DNA from: CAZSSH01 sp964609825
Lineage (GTDB): Bacteria; Verrucomicrobiota; Lentisphaeria; Victivallales; Victivallaceae
NCBI GenBank assembly: GCA_964609825.1
Contig: CAZSSH010000004.1
Span: 186,001-250,000, forward strand
Length of the DNA stretch: 64,000 nt
Reading direction: 5' to 3'
Shown here: positions 42,566 to 51,788 of the stretch, piece by piece
Layout of the letters: every line of letters begins with the position of its first letter
How positions within the stretch are numbered: the stretch's first letter is position 1
Made by a program: the position numbers and the translations under genes
Notes under the pieces: model-generated
Database searches by the model: none
What the model was told of the DNA's origin: nothing
The model's input: only the letters and a program-made list of their open reading frames with translations

Positions 42566-45500
42566 TTACTTCTTTTGAAACTTAAGGTAATCCAAATTGA
42601 GCATCGTCCCTTTGTCATTGACCAAGGTAACGGTTTGTTCTCCCGCCGGGAGATCAACTTCGATCGTCGCATTTTCCCAGTCAGTTGGGCTGTTTCCCAA
42701 GCCGCCGGTGGACTCAAAGTTGATGATACCGGCGCTCTTGCCGTTGACCTTTAATTCGCGCGTTGAGTCGTTGGCGGCGGTGTAGCGCATGGTAATCACG
42801 TACTTGCCGGCCTCGGGGATGGTAATTTTCCAGTCAATCGCGTGACCGGCGTTATCCCAGTGGGAGATCGATTTGCCGCTCACTCCCGCTTTGTCGGTGC
42901 GGACTTTGGCATTGCCGCCACTCTCCGAGACGAAGTTCTCGGCTTCGGTGACGAGCCCCTCGGCTTTGACGATGCCACTTTTGCGTGGCGGGAGCTTGAC
43001 CGTTTGGCGGTTGACCAACTTTTTGCCGTCGTTAAAGAGGAGTTTGGCTTCCACGAGATTGGTGTTGCCGATTTTTTGGGAAAAAGATTTTACCTCGAGC
43101 GGTTTGAGCTCGACGCTGTACTCCTGCATGTCGGGGGAAAGAACTTGCAGTTTGCCGTTGATCCCGAAATCCCGGGGGGCGGATACGGCGACCGTCGCCT
43201 CATCGCCTTTGATCAAAATGTTCACGTTGGGCGACACGGCCGCCGGTGAGTCGTAAGTCTGGGCATCGTAATAATATCCCATCGACCCGGCCGCAATTGC
43301 GGTGCGGTAGTTGTGATCCTGCATCAACGTGGTGCGCCGGTCCATCGCCGGGATGTCGGTTTGGTAAATGATGAGTTTACCTTTGTCGCCAGTGATGATT
43401 TCTTCGCGCCAGTCGCCAAAGACGTCGGCGCTCATAATGAATTTGCCGTCAAACCGGCCCAATTCGCCGCCGTTAAAGTCGCAGACGGTGCCGCCCTTAA
43501 AAATTTCGCGCTGGAGGTCGGCATCCCAGTAGACAAAGCGCGGCGAGTCGCCGTAAAACGGGGTTTTGGTGCCTGAGGCCAAAAGTTCGCCTCCGGCATT
43601 AAAGTAAAAGCTTTTGTTGTCGGCTTTGTGGTCGGCCGAGTCGGTGCCGCCGAGCTCAAAGCCAGGCTGCATGGCTTCAATGTCGCCACCAAAGCCGAAG
43701 TGGACGTGATTGGTCGGCTCATTCAGTTGCCACAATACTTTGCCGGTTTTGGCGTCGACCATGGTGAGGCCGCCTTTTTGATTGGCGGTTTCCAAAATGG
43801 TGGCGATTTCGAGGCCCGGGTTGTCATAATTGAGATCCGAGACATAGACATAGTCGGGGTGACCGAGCCCGGTGGACCACAAGGGGCTGCCGTCGTCGTC
43901 CAGCACGGCGCTCCCCAAAATTATTTCGTCGCGGCCGTCGCCGTCAATGTCACTTGCTCTCGTGGTGTGGGCGCCTTGACCGTGAAACGTACGGCCGAAA
44001 GGAGCGCTGGTGTATTTCCACAAATTCTCCAATTTCCCGTCCTTAAGTTGCCACGCTTCGGCTTTCATCAAGGTATAGGTGCCGCGCAAGGCGATAATCG
44101 CCGGGGTTTTGCCGTCCAGATAAGCGACCATGATCTGATTGCGCGAGGCAAAGTTGTAGCCGTATTGGGGGTCATCAAATCCGGCGCGTGACGGCCACGG
44201 GGTGCGGGTGATTTCTTCGCCGGTTTCACCGTTGAGGATCATCAGATACTCATTGCCGCCGGTGACTTTGCCGTCCACGTCGCGCGGATCGCCTTCGCCC
44301 ATCTTGAGGGCGACTTCGGCTTTGCCGTCGCCGTTGAAATCGTAGACGATATAGGGGCTGTACCAGATGCCGCGCTCGATGCTCCAGCCGAGGTCTTTGA
44401 CCCAGAGGGCTTTGCCGTCGCCGGTCACCGCCTCGAGTTGAAAGGTGTCGGGCGACTTGTACCAATATTTGTACCACGGGTCGACGTTGCCGGTCGCGTG
44501 ACGCACCACATAATCGTATTGGCCGTCGCCGTCCAGGTCGGCGATGCCGACTTTGTCGATCCGCGCTTTGGGGTCGCTCAACTGGTAAGTTTTATACGGG
44601 ACGAGATCGGAGTTGCCGGAGAGAATTTTGCTTTTGCCAATCACCCGGCTGCCCTGCTTTAAAATAACTGTGTTGGCATTGGCGGGCAAATCGCCCAGAT
44701 AATCGGTACTTTGAATGATCGGGGCGGCATTGAGCTTGGTTTCCTTGCCTTCGACAATGCTGTAAAGGTCAAAAGGGGCATTGACCGCATCGGTTTCGCG
44801 AAGCCGCCACTGGCAGTATAATTTACCTTTGATCTGAAAAGCGGTGAATCCGGCGTCAAGCTTCTCTTTGACCGGACTGGCGGCAAAGCCTTCCACTTTT
44901 TTAAATACCGGCTTCTCTTTGACTTTGGCCGGAGTCACGTTAAAAAAGTCGATGTACGGCGAGCCGGGGCTTGCTTCATTGACATAGCAAGCGGCGATTT
45001 GAAACTCAATTGTTGTATCTTTGGCTTCGCAAGTGGCGATTACCCCGCCGTTGGTATTTTTGACCCACGTTTTGCCGCCGTCAACGGAGACGCCGACGGT
45101 ACGGAGGATTCGGGCATTGACATCATACAAGCCGGGGCCGGGGACGGCAACGGCAAATTTGAGGATTTCCGAGTTTTGGCCGGGGGCGGTATCCTGACTG
45201 ACCGCGGGGCCTTGGATGACGGTGCCGCCGGACCATTTTTTGTCGGCGTCAATGTCTTTGCTCCAAAGGTTCCACTGGCGGCCGGAGAGCTTGTTGACTT
45301 GCACGGCGTCGGTATTTTGCAAGGCGGTTTCGGACTCGATGCGATCATTGCTTCGAACTTTTTGAGCGCTGAAGTCATCGACGCAAAAATCGCACTCTTT
45401 TTGCCCGACCAAACGAAAAGTGACATTGGAAGCATCTTTGGGCAAAGTAATTTTACCCGAAAAAGTTTTCCACTCTTTGGTGATGTCTCGCAGCGGTATG

Positions 45501-45901
45501 GTGCCGTAAACGACGGTTTTGCCGTCAGTGTAGGCGGAAATCTGCATTGCCGCGTCGGGGGCGGTGTCGAGATTGTTTTTGGCGGCGATCATGAGCTCAT
45601 AGGTATCCAAGCCGTCGACTTTGGCGGCGGGAGCGGTAAACGCCCAGTCGAGCTTGCCCGCCGAGGTGATCCGGCAGACATTGCTGCGCGTGGCGTCCTT
45701 GACGATGACCGCTTGGGTGCCGTCAAGGGCTTCGCGTTTCCAAAAAGACCATTTGTCGGGGGTCTTGTTTTCGCTTCCGGCGTCAAAATTACCGTTGACA
45801 ATGAGGGTGCTTGTGATGGCTTGAGTGTCATTTTGTCCGGCCGCGCAAGCGGCAAAGGAGCAAAATACGGCGATGGCAATCAGAGTGCTTTGGCGTGACA
45901 T
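42566..45901 (-). CDS. Secreted PL11-like rhamnogalacturonan lyase
   Basis: This 1111-residue exported protein has a signal peptide ending in ACAAG. N-terminal carbohydrate-binding-like domains run to about residue 350. The beta-propeller of polysaccharide lyase family 11 follows, with repeated calcium-binding loops ADLDGDGQYD, DFNGDGKAEVALK, SDIDGDGRDEIILG and the GDWREEIITG element. A C-terminal CBM35/CBM6-like module comes last (about 985-1109, EAENFVSESGGNAKV to LNLDYLKFQK). PL11 enzymes cleave the rhamnogalacturonan I backbone by elimination. It is the last gene of operon B and points to pectin as the substrate. The 1111 residues exceed the usual 600-700 because of the added modules. Confidence 0.85.
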   Translation of the reverse strand: MSRQSTLIAIAVFCSFAACAAGQNDTQAITSTLIVNGNFDAGSENKTPDKWSFWKREALDGTQAVIVKDATRSNVCRITSAGKLDWAFTAPAAKVDGLDTYELMIAAKNNLDTAPDAAMQISAYTDGKTVVYGTIPLRDITKEWKTFSGKITLPKDASNVTFRLVGQKECDFCVDDFSAQKVRSNDRIESETALQNTDAVQVNKLSGRQWNLWSKDIDADKKWSGGTVIQGPAVSQDTAPGQNSEILKFAVAVPGPGLYDVNARILRTVGVSVDGGKTWVKNTNGGVIATCEAKDTTIEFQIAACYVNEASPGSPYIDFFNVTPAKVKEKPVFKKVEGFAASPVKEKLDAGFTAFQIKGKLYCQWRLRETDAVNAPFDLYSIVEGKETKLNAAPIIQSTDYLGDLPANANTVILKQGSRVIGKSKILSGNSDLVPYKTYQLSDPKARIDKVGIADLDGDGQYDYVVRHATGNVDPWYKYWYKSPDTFQLEAVTGDGKALWVKDLGWSIERGIWYSPYIVYDFNGDGKAEVALKMGEGDPRDVDGKVTGGNEYLMILNGETGEEITRTPWPSRAGFDDPQYGYNFASRNQIMVAYLDGKTPAIIALRGTYTLMKAEAWQLKDGKLENLWKYTSAPFGRTFHGQGAHTTRASDIDGDGRDEIILGSAVLDDDGSPLWSTGLGHPDYVYVSDLNYDNPGLEIATILETANQKGGLTMVDAKTGKVLWQLNEPTNHVHFGFGGDIEAMQPGFELGGTDSADHKADNKSFYFNAGGELLASGTKTPFYGDSPRFVYWDADLQREIFKGGTVCDFNGGELGRFDGKFIMSADVFGDWREEIITGDKGKLIIYQTDIPAMDRRTTLMQDHNYRTAIAAGSMGYYYDAQTYDSPAAVSPNVNILIKGDEATVAVSAPRDFGINGKLQVLSPDMQEYSVELKPLEVKSFSQKIGNTNLVEAKLLFNDGKKLVNRQTVKLPPRKSGIVKAEGLVTEAENFVSESGGNAKVRTDKAGVSGKSISHWDNAGHAIDWKITIPEAGKYVITMRYTAANDSTRELKVNGKSAGIINFESTGGLGNSPTDWENATIEVDLPAGEQTVTLVNDKGTMLNLDYLKFQKK

Positions 45902-45910
45902 GATAACACC

Positions 45911-46720
45911 CTATTTATACTCGGTAACCAGTTTTTTGGGGTCGGCATAAGTGTAATCTTTGGGCAAGGTGGTAATGCCGATGATTTCCGGCGTGGCGTC
46001 AACGTTGCCGCCGAGCATGATGATATTGGCCTTGCCGTTGTGGCGGTAGCCGATGCGGCAAACGTTGGCCACTTTGGGGTTGGTGGCAAACGATTTGGGG
46101 TAGGTGGCCGGATTGATGGCGCTGTCGCCGACAACCACGTTAAAGCTCCCGTACCCGACAATCCCGTCGGCAAACTGGATGACCCGGCTCGGGTTGCGGA
46201 TCATCGAAACTTTGCGGACGCGCGCCAGTATGGGGGCGCCCGAAGCGCTGATATGACCGTCCGCCGGTTTTTGCGACCAGGAGGTACCGCTGCTGATCGT
46301 GTAACTGACCGGCTTCAACGATTCCTGACCCAGCCATTGGTTTTGCAGCATATCCTCATAGCGGACCGATGGGCAGCCGTTGATGTTTTTCCCTTGATCC
46401 CATTTGTTGACCCAATCGGCAGTTTGGGTTTTGGCACCGATATCGACCGAGCCCACGAGCCAGCTTTTTTTATCGTTCCAGGTATAGGGGCCGCCGGCGC
46501 CGCCGGAAGCGTGGGGTTGACCGTCGTATGGTACCGTGTAATCATTAAACGCCGAATAATAATTTTGTGTTGCCATAAACCATTGTTTCAGGTTGTTGAA
46601 ACACGCAGTTTGCCGCGCCCGTTCGCGCGCCTGATTCAATGCTGGCAACAGCATGGATGCCAAAATGGCGATGATGGCGATGACGACCAGCAATTCGATG
46701 AGAGTAAAATTTCGTTTCAT
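45911..46720 (-). CDS. Prepilin-like protein with degenerate H-X9-DG (operon B)
   Basis: This 269-residue protein has MKRN then FTLIELLVVIAIIAILASMLLPALNQ. The C-terminal element reads YRH(x9)GGNVDA: the His is kept but the Asp is replaced by Gly. Asn precedes the expected cleavage site. AGGAGA lies upstream of the ATG at 46720, which excludes the longer frame that runs into the beta-helix gene. It stands 9 bases before the PL11-like gene. Confidence 0.88.
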   Translation of the reverse strand: MKRNFTLIELLVVIAIIAILASMLLPALNQARERARQTACFNNLKQWFMATQNYYSAFNDYTVPYDGQPHASGGAGGPYTWNDKKSWLVGSVDIGAKTQTADWVNKWDQGKNINGCPSVRYEDMLQNQWLGQESLKPVSYTISSGTSWSQKPADGHISASGAPILARVRKVSMIRNPSRVIQFADGIVGYGSFNVVVGDSAINPATYPKSFATNPKVANVCRIGYRHNGKANIIMLGGNVDATPEIIGITTLPKDYTYADPKKLVTEYK

Positions 46721-46757
46721 ATCAACTTCTCCTGGTTGGGTTGTTTTTTTATGATAA

Positions 46758-49487
46758 TCATTTGCGAATGGCAACATCACTGAACGGCGCCAGCAAAAAT
46801 GCTTCCGGTCCGGCGGCCAGCGCACAACTGACGATTTCGGGCATCTCGGTGCGGCGGCCCAAAACAAACTCATGTTTGCCCGCGGCAAGCTCGATGGGGA
46901 GATTGGCTTTGCCGCCGTAGGTGGAGGCTCCGAGGTTGCTCCATAACTTTACAGACGGATCGGGACTTTTGGTGCGTAAAAAGATCATGCTCTCGAGTTC
47001 TTTGCCGTCCAATGACACATTGACCGACCACGGCGATGGCCCGACTTTGACAAACAAATAATATTTGCCCGCGTGGGGGACGTCAAACACGAGTTTGGCA
47101 ACTTCGCCGGTTTGTTCGGCAACTTGGCCGTAAACGGCGTCTTTGCGCGCGGCGGCGACTTTGGCCAAGTCGTCGGAGTTGTCAAAATACACGGCGACCG
47201 GCCTTGAGTTGCCGTTTTGATCCTTGATGATAAAACCGCCGCTGTGGATTCGTGCTTCTTGGGCAAGGTCGGGTTGGGCGCTGACGGTTAAGGTAATTTG
47301 CCCGCCGGGGTTGAATTTGCCGCTCGTTGGAATGACTTTAAAATAAGTGGCGGCGGCGGGTTGCATAATGGTGAAATCGCCTGCGAAATCGGTGTCGGCC
47401 TTGACGGTCAAAGCAAAGGACAGTTGTTTGCTGCTCAAATTGACCTGGTCGACGGATGTTTCAAATTTGGCCGGCCGGACGGGCAGCCGGAGTTGGCTTC
47501 CCGCCTTGCCGTCCGGATTAAAATTGGCAATGATTTCGCCGGGGATACTTTGATTGAGTTGCCAGCGTGGGCTGCCGATGAGCTTGCCGGATAGCGTCCG
47601 GTGTTTCTCCTGACCGTTGGTATCGAGTGTTTGCAGATGCTTGGAGTCGGCTGCGACGTTGCAAAAGACATCGTAGTCGAGGTCGGCTTTTGCCTTAAAA
47701 ATGCCGCTTGCATAAAGACTGTTGGTTTCAAAAATATTGTTGCGTCCGATGAGTTTGACAGTCTTGAGGTCCTCGGGAGCGATGGTACCGCCAAAATCGG
47801 AGACGCCGCCAAAGTTGCCCGAAAACATATTGTTGTAGAGATTGATTTGGCCGGTGCCGTAGACTCCGTAGTTGTTTTTGACGGCGGTGTTGGTAAAGCG
47901 AAATTCTTCTCCGGGATTGACGATCAAATTGGCAAAGTAATAACTTGGTCCGGCCAGGCACGGCGCGGTGCTGATACCGCACAAGGTTGCCTCGAGTTTG
48001 TTGCCGAAAAAACGGGTATTGATTTGTCCGCCGTCCAGCTCGATGCCGTCGTCGTTGCCAACGGCAAAATAATTGCCGTAGATTTCGGCATTTTTGTAGA
48101 AGCTCCCCAGCAAAGAGCCGTTGTCACTGCTCTCCACCGCGTCATTCCACCGGTGCTGATCGGAGCCGATAAAGTCGTTGTAGCGGACGGTGGCGTTTTC
48201 GGTTTCGCCCGCAAAAATTGCGTTGGGCCCTGAGGGGTGGCAGTAAAACCACGGATTGGCCTTGCTGCGCGGGTCGTGGATAAAGTTGCGCTCGATCAAA
48301 AGATTGCTGCCGCCACGGATGCAAATCCCGGCCTGGTTGTTGATGTTTTTGCCGTTGTCGCGGTAAATTTCTTTGACGCTCACCAGATTGTAGGGCAGTC
48401 GCGGCGTGCCGTAGCCGGCGATGTCGCAATTGATGACCCGGATAAAATTGGCGTGATTGAGCTCGATTCCGTTATAATTGCCGCCGCGCACGGTCAGATT
48501 TTCCAAAATGATGAAACTTGCGCCATCGACCGAAACGGCATAACTTTTGCTGTCGTCGGCGGTTAAGACCGTGCCCGGCTTGGCGGTGTATTTGATGTAG
48601 CCGTCGGCGCGGCCCGATTCGGTGATTTTTAGGCTGCCTTTAAAATTATCGGCGTCAAGATACACGGTTTGGGCCACCGTTACCTCGGGATTGCGGGTGG
48701 TGAATTTGACGGTTTCACTTTTGGCGGCGCCGTCATTGTAATCAACCTTGAGCTCGTAATCGGTGTTTTCCTTAAGGTTGACCACCACGCCGCGCGCCTG
48801 ACGGTCGGCGGCCGCGTAAACCGGCGGCAGTGCGCGCTGCCACTCGCCCGCCGGGAGCTCCCGGAAACGCATTGCTGCGGTGAATTCGGCGGTTTGACTC
48901 AGGTTGTTGACAAAAATCCCGGCACTGACAAAACCGGGAGTTACCACCAAATCGGCCTCCCGCGGGGGCGGCGGGATTTCGCCGATTTGAAGGTCCTTAA
49001 AAATCACGGTTTCGCCGACGTTGCCCTCAAGTTCCTGACGGCAGTGAACGGACATGCTGTCGGCATCTTTGGTTTCAAGGTCGATCCATACGACCGATCC
49101 CTCTTTGGTATTGCGTTTGCTGTCGGTACGGCTGATTTCTTTGCCGTCTTTTAGGAGCTTGACCTGAATCAATGCGATGTTGCTTTTGCTCCCCGCAAGC
49201 CAGCCGCAGACGCGCAATTTTTGATTGGAGGGGATATTTTTAAGCGTCTGCTCCAATGAGCCCAAGTAGGGGTGCCCGGCAATGATTTTAACCGCAATCC
49301 CGCCGTCGGCATTGGGCGTAATTTCAATATTTTTGCTGTTGTTAAACCAACCGGCGGGAGCGGCGCGCCCCGGTTTGAAATCGGCAAAATCCCCGTTTTT
49401 AAGGGTGATGCCGGGGACGGACGCCAAGTTCTCTGCCCCGACGGTCACGCATGCAACGATTGCCCACAATAATGCGAAATATTTCAT
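46758..49487 (-). CDS. Secreted right-handed beta-helix protein, polysaccharide-active
   Basis: This 909-residue exported protein (signal peptide to about VTVGAE) has a carbohydrate-binding-like domain (about 25-160) and an Ig-like region to about 270. A right-handed parallel beta-helix follows (about 280-650), with repeats such as ILENLTVRGGNYNGIELNH, LIERNFIHDP, AEIYGNYFAVGNDDGIELDG and INLYNNMFSGN. A C-terminal sugar-binding-like module ends it. Pectate lyases and many glycan lyases/hydrolases share this fold; the exact activity is not clear, but the PL11-like partner suggests pectin. The start at 49487 has GGGGGA upstream. Confidence 0.8.
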   Translation of the reverse strand: MKYFALLWAIVACVTVGAENLASVPGITLKNGDFADFKPGRAAPAGWFNNSKNIEITPNADGGIAVKIIAGHPYLGSLEQTLKNIPSNQKLRVCGWLAGSKSNIALIQVKLLKDGKEISRTDSKRNTKEGSVVWIDLETKDADSMSVHCRQELEGNVGETVIFKDLQIGEIPPPPREADLVVTPGFVSAGIFVNNLSQTAEFTAAMRFRELPAGEWQRALPPVYAAADRQARGVVVNLKENTDYELKVDYNDGAAKSETVKFTTRNPEVTVAQTVYLDADNFKGSLKITESGRADGYIKYTAKPGTVLTADDSKSYAVSVDGASFIILENLTVRGGNYNGIELNHANFIRVINCDIAGYGTPRLPYNLVSVKEIYRDNGKNINNQAGICIRGGSNLLIERNFIHDPRSKANPWFYCHPSGPNAIFAGETENATVRYNDFIGSDQHRWNDAVESSDNGSLLGSFYKNAEIYGNYFAVGNDDGIELDGGQINTRFFGNKLEATLCGISTAPCLAGPSYYFANLIVNPGEEFRFTNTAVKNNYGVYGTGQINLYNNMFSGNFGGVSDFGGTIAPEDLKTVKLIGRNNIFETNSLYASGIFKAKADLDYDVFCNVAADSKHLQTLDTNGQEKHRTLSGKLIGSPRWQLNQSIPGEIIANFNPDGKAGSQLRLPVRPAKFETSVDQVNLSSKQLSFALTVKADTDFAGDFTIMQPAAATYFKVIPTSGKFNPGGQITLTVSAQPDLAQEARIHSGGFIIKDQNGNSRPVAVYFDNSDDLAKVAAARKDAVYGQVAEQTGEVAKLVFDVPHAGKYYLFVKVGPSPWSVNVSLDGKELESMIFLRTKSPDPSVKLWSNLGASTYGGKANLPIELAAGKHEFVLGRRTEMPEIVSCALAAGPEAFLLAPFSDVAIRK

Positions 49488-49504
49488 CTTTATCCCCCGA
49501 TGAT

Positions 49505-50242
49505 TTACCATTGCGCGTCGTGCCAGCGGAAGTTGACCATTTGCGCCGGATAACTGCCGTCTTTGTAACTCAAAAGTTCGCTGTGTTTGACATACTCGAC
49601 GTGATAATCCAAAAAGCCGACATTGCCGCCGTTGTTGTGCCGCCGGGCGATGTAGTCGCTGCTCCAATTAAAGGTTCGCATCCCAGAGGAATAACTGGCT
49701 CCCAAATAGTTGAGACTGGAGTAATCGCTGATAAAGTATTTGTAAGAAACGTTTTTGGCACGTCCGGGTTTGGTCCAGCGCTCCGGGTGGCCGCTTGTTC
49801 CGGGACCGTTGGTATAATATGTACTGAATGCATAACTGTTATTGGGCGCATTGGTATCAACAGCTCCCCAAGCCCCGAGGCCGTCACGGCGGCCGGACGG
49901 ACAAAGGCCGATCGGCAAAATATCGGTGGTGGCGGTATTCCACGGATCGCTCACGAGCTTGCCGCCCAAATACTGGACAAGGGTCTTGCTCTCGATGGAT
50001 TTGCTGGCCGGTCCGAATAAAAAGCGCGAGTTGCTCCCGTCGAGGCCGACGGTCATATAACCGTTGTTGTCATTGCCGTACATATTCATCGCCAAGGCAC
50101 ATTGCTTGATGTTGGCGGCGCATTTGATGGTTTTGGCTTTTTCACGCGCCTGATTCAACGCGGGCAACAGCATGGAGGCCAAAATGGCGATGATGGCAAT
50201 CACGACCAAAAGCTCAATCAGGGTAAAAATCTGTTTTTTCAT
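49505..50242 (-). CDS. Prepilin-like protein with H-X9-D motif (operon B)
   Basis: This 245-residue protein has MKKQI then FTLIELLVVIAIIAILASMLLPALNQAREK and a C-terminal RRH(x9)DYHVEY, so Tyr replaces the Gly of H-X9-DG. Ile is at the -1 position. The ATG at 50242 (GGAAG upstream) is preferred over a GTG two codons earlier. It follows the GntR-SBP regulator by 12 bases and precedes the beta-helix gene by 17, inside operon B. Confidence 0.9.
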   Translation of the reverse strand: MKKQIFTLIELLVVIAIIAILASMLLPALNQAREKAKTIKCAANIKQCALAMNMYGNDNNGYMTVGLDGSNSRFLFGPASKSIESKTLVQYLGGKLVSDPWNTATTDILPIGLCPSGRRDGLGAWGAVDTNAPNNSYAFSTYYTNGPGTSGHPERWTKPGRAKNVSYKYFISDYSSLNYLGASYSSGMRTFNWSSDYIARRHNNGGNVGFLDYHVEYVKHSELLSYKDGSYPAQMVNFRWHDAQW

Positions 50243-50254
50243 AAACACTTCCGA

Positions 50255-51574
50255 TTACTTTTTTATATCGTTTTTTTGGATGTCCATAATGGTTTTGATC
50301 GCAAACGCCAGATCTTTGACGCTTTTGGCGATCGGCGCGGTGCCGCGGATGATCTGGGCGATGCCGAGCTGGGCGGCCTGACCGATTTCGACGGTGCTGA
50401 AATTAAAGGCGGTGGACATGTAATTCATCTCGGTCAAAAAGATGATGTCGCGCGGGTCTTCGCTGTTGATGCTCTTTAAGGCCGAGCTCTTGCGGATCGG
50501 GATCCCGTAGCACTCGCTGCCGATGAAATCCTGAACCTCTTCGCTGAGCATAAACTCGATGTATTTGGCGGCGAGTTTGTTGTCGGCGCACTCTTTGCGG
50601 ATGCAAATTAGATCGGTCGCCTGCGCCATGCTGAGGCAGCCGTCGGGGAAGTGCGGCATCGAGACGGTGCCGTAGTCGTCAAAGTGATTGTGCTTCATTC
50701 GGCAGACGATTTCGCGTGCATCGACCATAAATACATAATTTTCCGGCGTCGCGTTGGGGGGATTGACGAGGCACGGGGGGAGCTCCAGCATTTTGCGGAT
50801 GTTGCGGAGAATCTCCAAGCTGCGGATGACCGGCTCGCTGTCAAAGCATACTTCGCCGTTTTCATCAAAAAAGCGTCCGCCGGCGCGGAAGATAAAACTC
50901 AGCCAAAAATGCGGATCATCCGAGAAATTGATAATGGCTTGCGGAGACACATGCTCTTTGAGTTGATTCATATCATTGAACAAATCATCCAGCGTCCAAG
51001 TAGGGGTCGGCTCCGTAATGCCGGCTTTTTTGAGCATGGTTTTATTGTAAAACATCACGCGCGGCGAAAAGATGAAAGGAATCCCGAAGAGCGTCCCGTC
51101 CGGGTTGCTGAAGCCGACAAACGGCCGCTGAAAAAAGTCTTCGCGCTCGCCGTTGAAATTTTTCCAAAAATCCGAGAGATCCATGTACTCGTTGCGGTGC
51201 TGCTGCAAATATTGGGTGGTGCGTAGTTCAAACATGCCGCCGGTGAACTCTTGACATAATCTGATTTCCGGAATGCGCTTCTCCAACAGCGGGCGGAACC
51301 CATCCAGCCACGGCAGGTTTTGGTTAAAGACCACCATGTGGTTTTTGACGATCCGCGCAAAGCAGTTGTTGCGGACATAGGTACCCAACCGCGGCTTGCA
51401 CTCGACGATCCCGTCGTACTCGAGCGAAGAAACGGCATGCTGGACGATGGCAAAGGAGGCACCGGTCTCCTTGCAGAGCTCCCGTGAGGCGGGCAGCTTG
51501 GAGTTGGCCGGATATACTTTTTGTTCGATCTTGTCGAGAATATACTCTCGAACCAGCGAGAATTTGTCTTTCAT
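50255..51574 (-). CDS. GntR winged helix fused to an ABC solute-binding domain
   Basis: This 439-residue regulator begins with a GntR-type winged helix (residues 1-70: YPANSKLPASRELCKETGASFAIVQHAVSSLEYDGIVECKPRLGTYV). It continues with a full type 2 extracellular solute-binding protein (SBP family 1, maltose-binding-protein type). FVGFSNPDGTLFGIPFIFSPRVMFYNKTMLKKAGI, PTWTLDDLFNDMNQLKE and CIRKECADNKLAAKYIEFMLSEEVQ are typical segments. No signal peptide is present, so the binding domain should sit in the cytoplasm as the effector sensor. It heads operon B, downstream of a consensus promoter carrying two operator-like repeats. Confidence 0.85.
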   Translation of the reverse strand: MKDKFSLVREYILDKIEQKVYPANSKLPASRELCKETGASFAIVQHAVSSLEYDGIVECKPRLGTYVRNNCFARIVKNHMVVFNQNLPWLDGFRPLLEKRIPEIRLCQEFTGGMFELRTTQYLQQHRNEYMDLSDFWKNFNGEREDFFQRPFVGFSNPDGTLFGIPFIFSPRVMFYNKTMLKKAGITEPTPTWTLDDLFNDMNQLKEHVSPQAIINFSDDPHFWLSFIFRAGGRFFDENGEVCFDSEPVIRSLEILRNIRKMLELPPCLVNPPNATPENYVFMVDAREIVCRMKHNHFDDYGTVSMPHFPDGCLSMAQATDLICIRKECADNKLAAKYIEFMLSEEVQDFIGSECYGIPIRKSSALKSINSEDPRDIIFLTEMNYMSTAFNFSTVEIGQAAQLGIAQIIRGTAPIAKSVKDLAFAIKTIMDIQKNDIKK

Positions 51575-51582
51575 TTTTTCCT

Positions 51583-51632
51583 CTGATTATGTCAGGTTGT
51601 TAATATTATAGCAGAAAGGCCTGATTATGTCA
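51583..51632. repeat. Two exact 12-bp direct repeats, predicted operators
   Basis: CTGATTATGTCA occurs at 51583-51594 and 51621-51632, 38 bases apart. Each is itself nearly symmetric (CTGA-TTATG-TCAG at the first site). The second overlaps the -35 box and the first lies just after the transcription start, an arrangement suited to repression by the operon's own GntR-type protein. Confidence 0.6.
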
Positions 51633-51633
51633 A
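51605..51633 (-). promoter_or_regulatory. Operon B promoter, perfect sigma70 consensus
   Basis: On the minus strand a perfect TTGACA (51628-51633), a 17-base spacer and a perfect extended TGC-TATAAT (-10 at 51605-51610). Such a strong promoter implies that a repressor keeps it in check. Confidence 0.8.
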
Positions 51634-51738
51634 GAGGAAATCGCAAAAAAGTGTGAAAAATTTACTCGTTTGAGGTCAAACCGATTCTCCGGGTGAAGCT
51701 GCAACCTCAGGAGGTAATCAGGTCTGGTTGAGATGCAT

Positions 51739-51772
51739 AAAAAAGGCCTGCAGTATTGATGACCGCAGGCCT
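51739..51772 (-). terminator. Terminator of operon C
   Basis: On the minus strand AGGCCTGC (51772-51765) pairs with GCAGGCCT (51751-51744) and is followed by a T run. Confidence 0.88.
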
Positions 51773-51788
51773 GAATAACGAGTGTATT

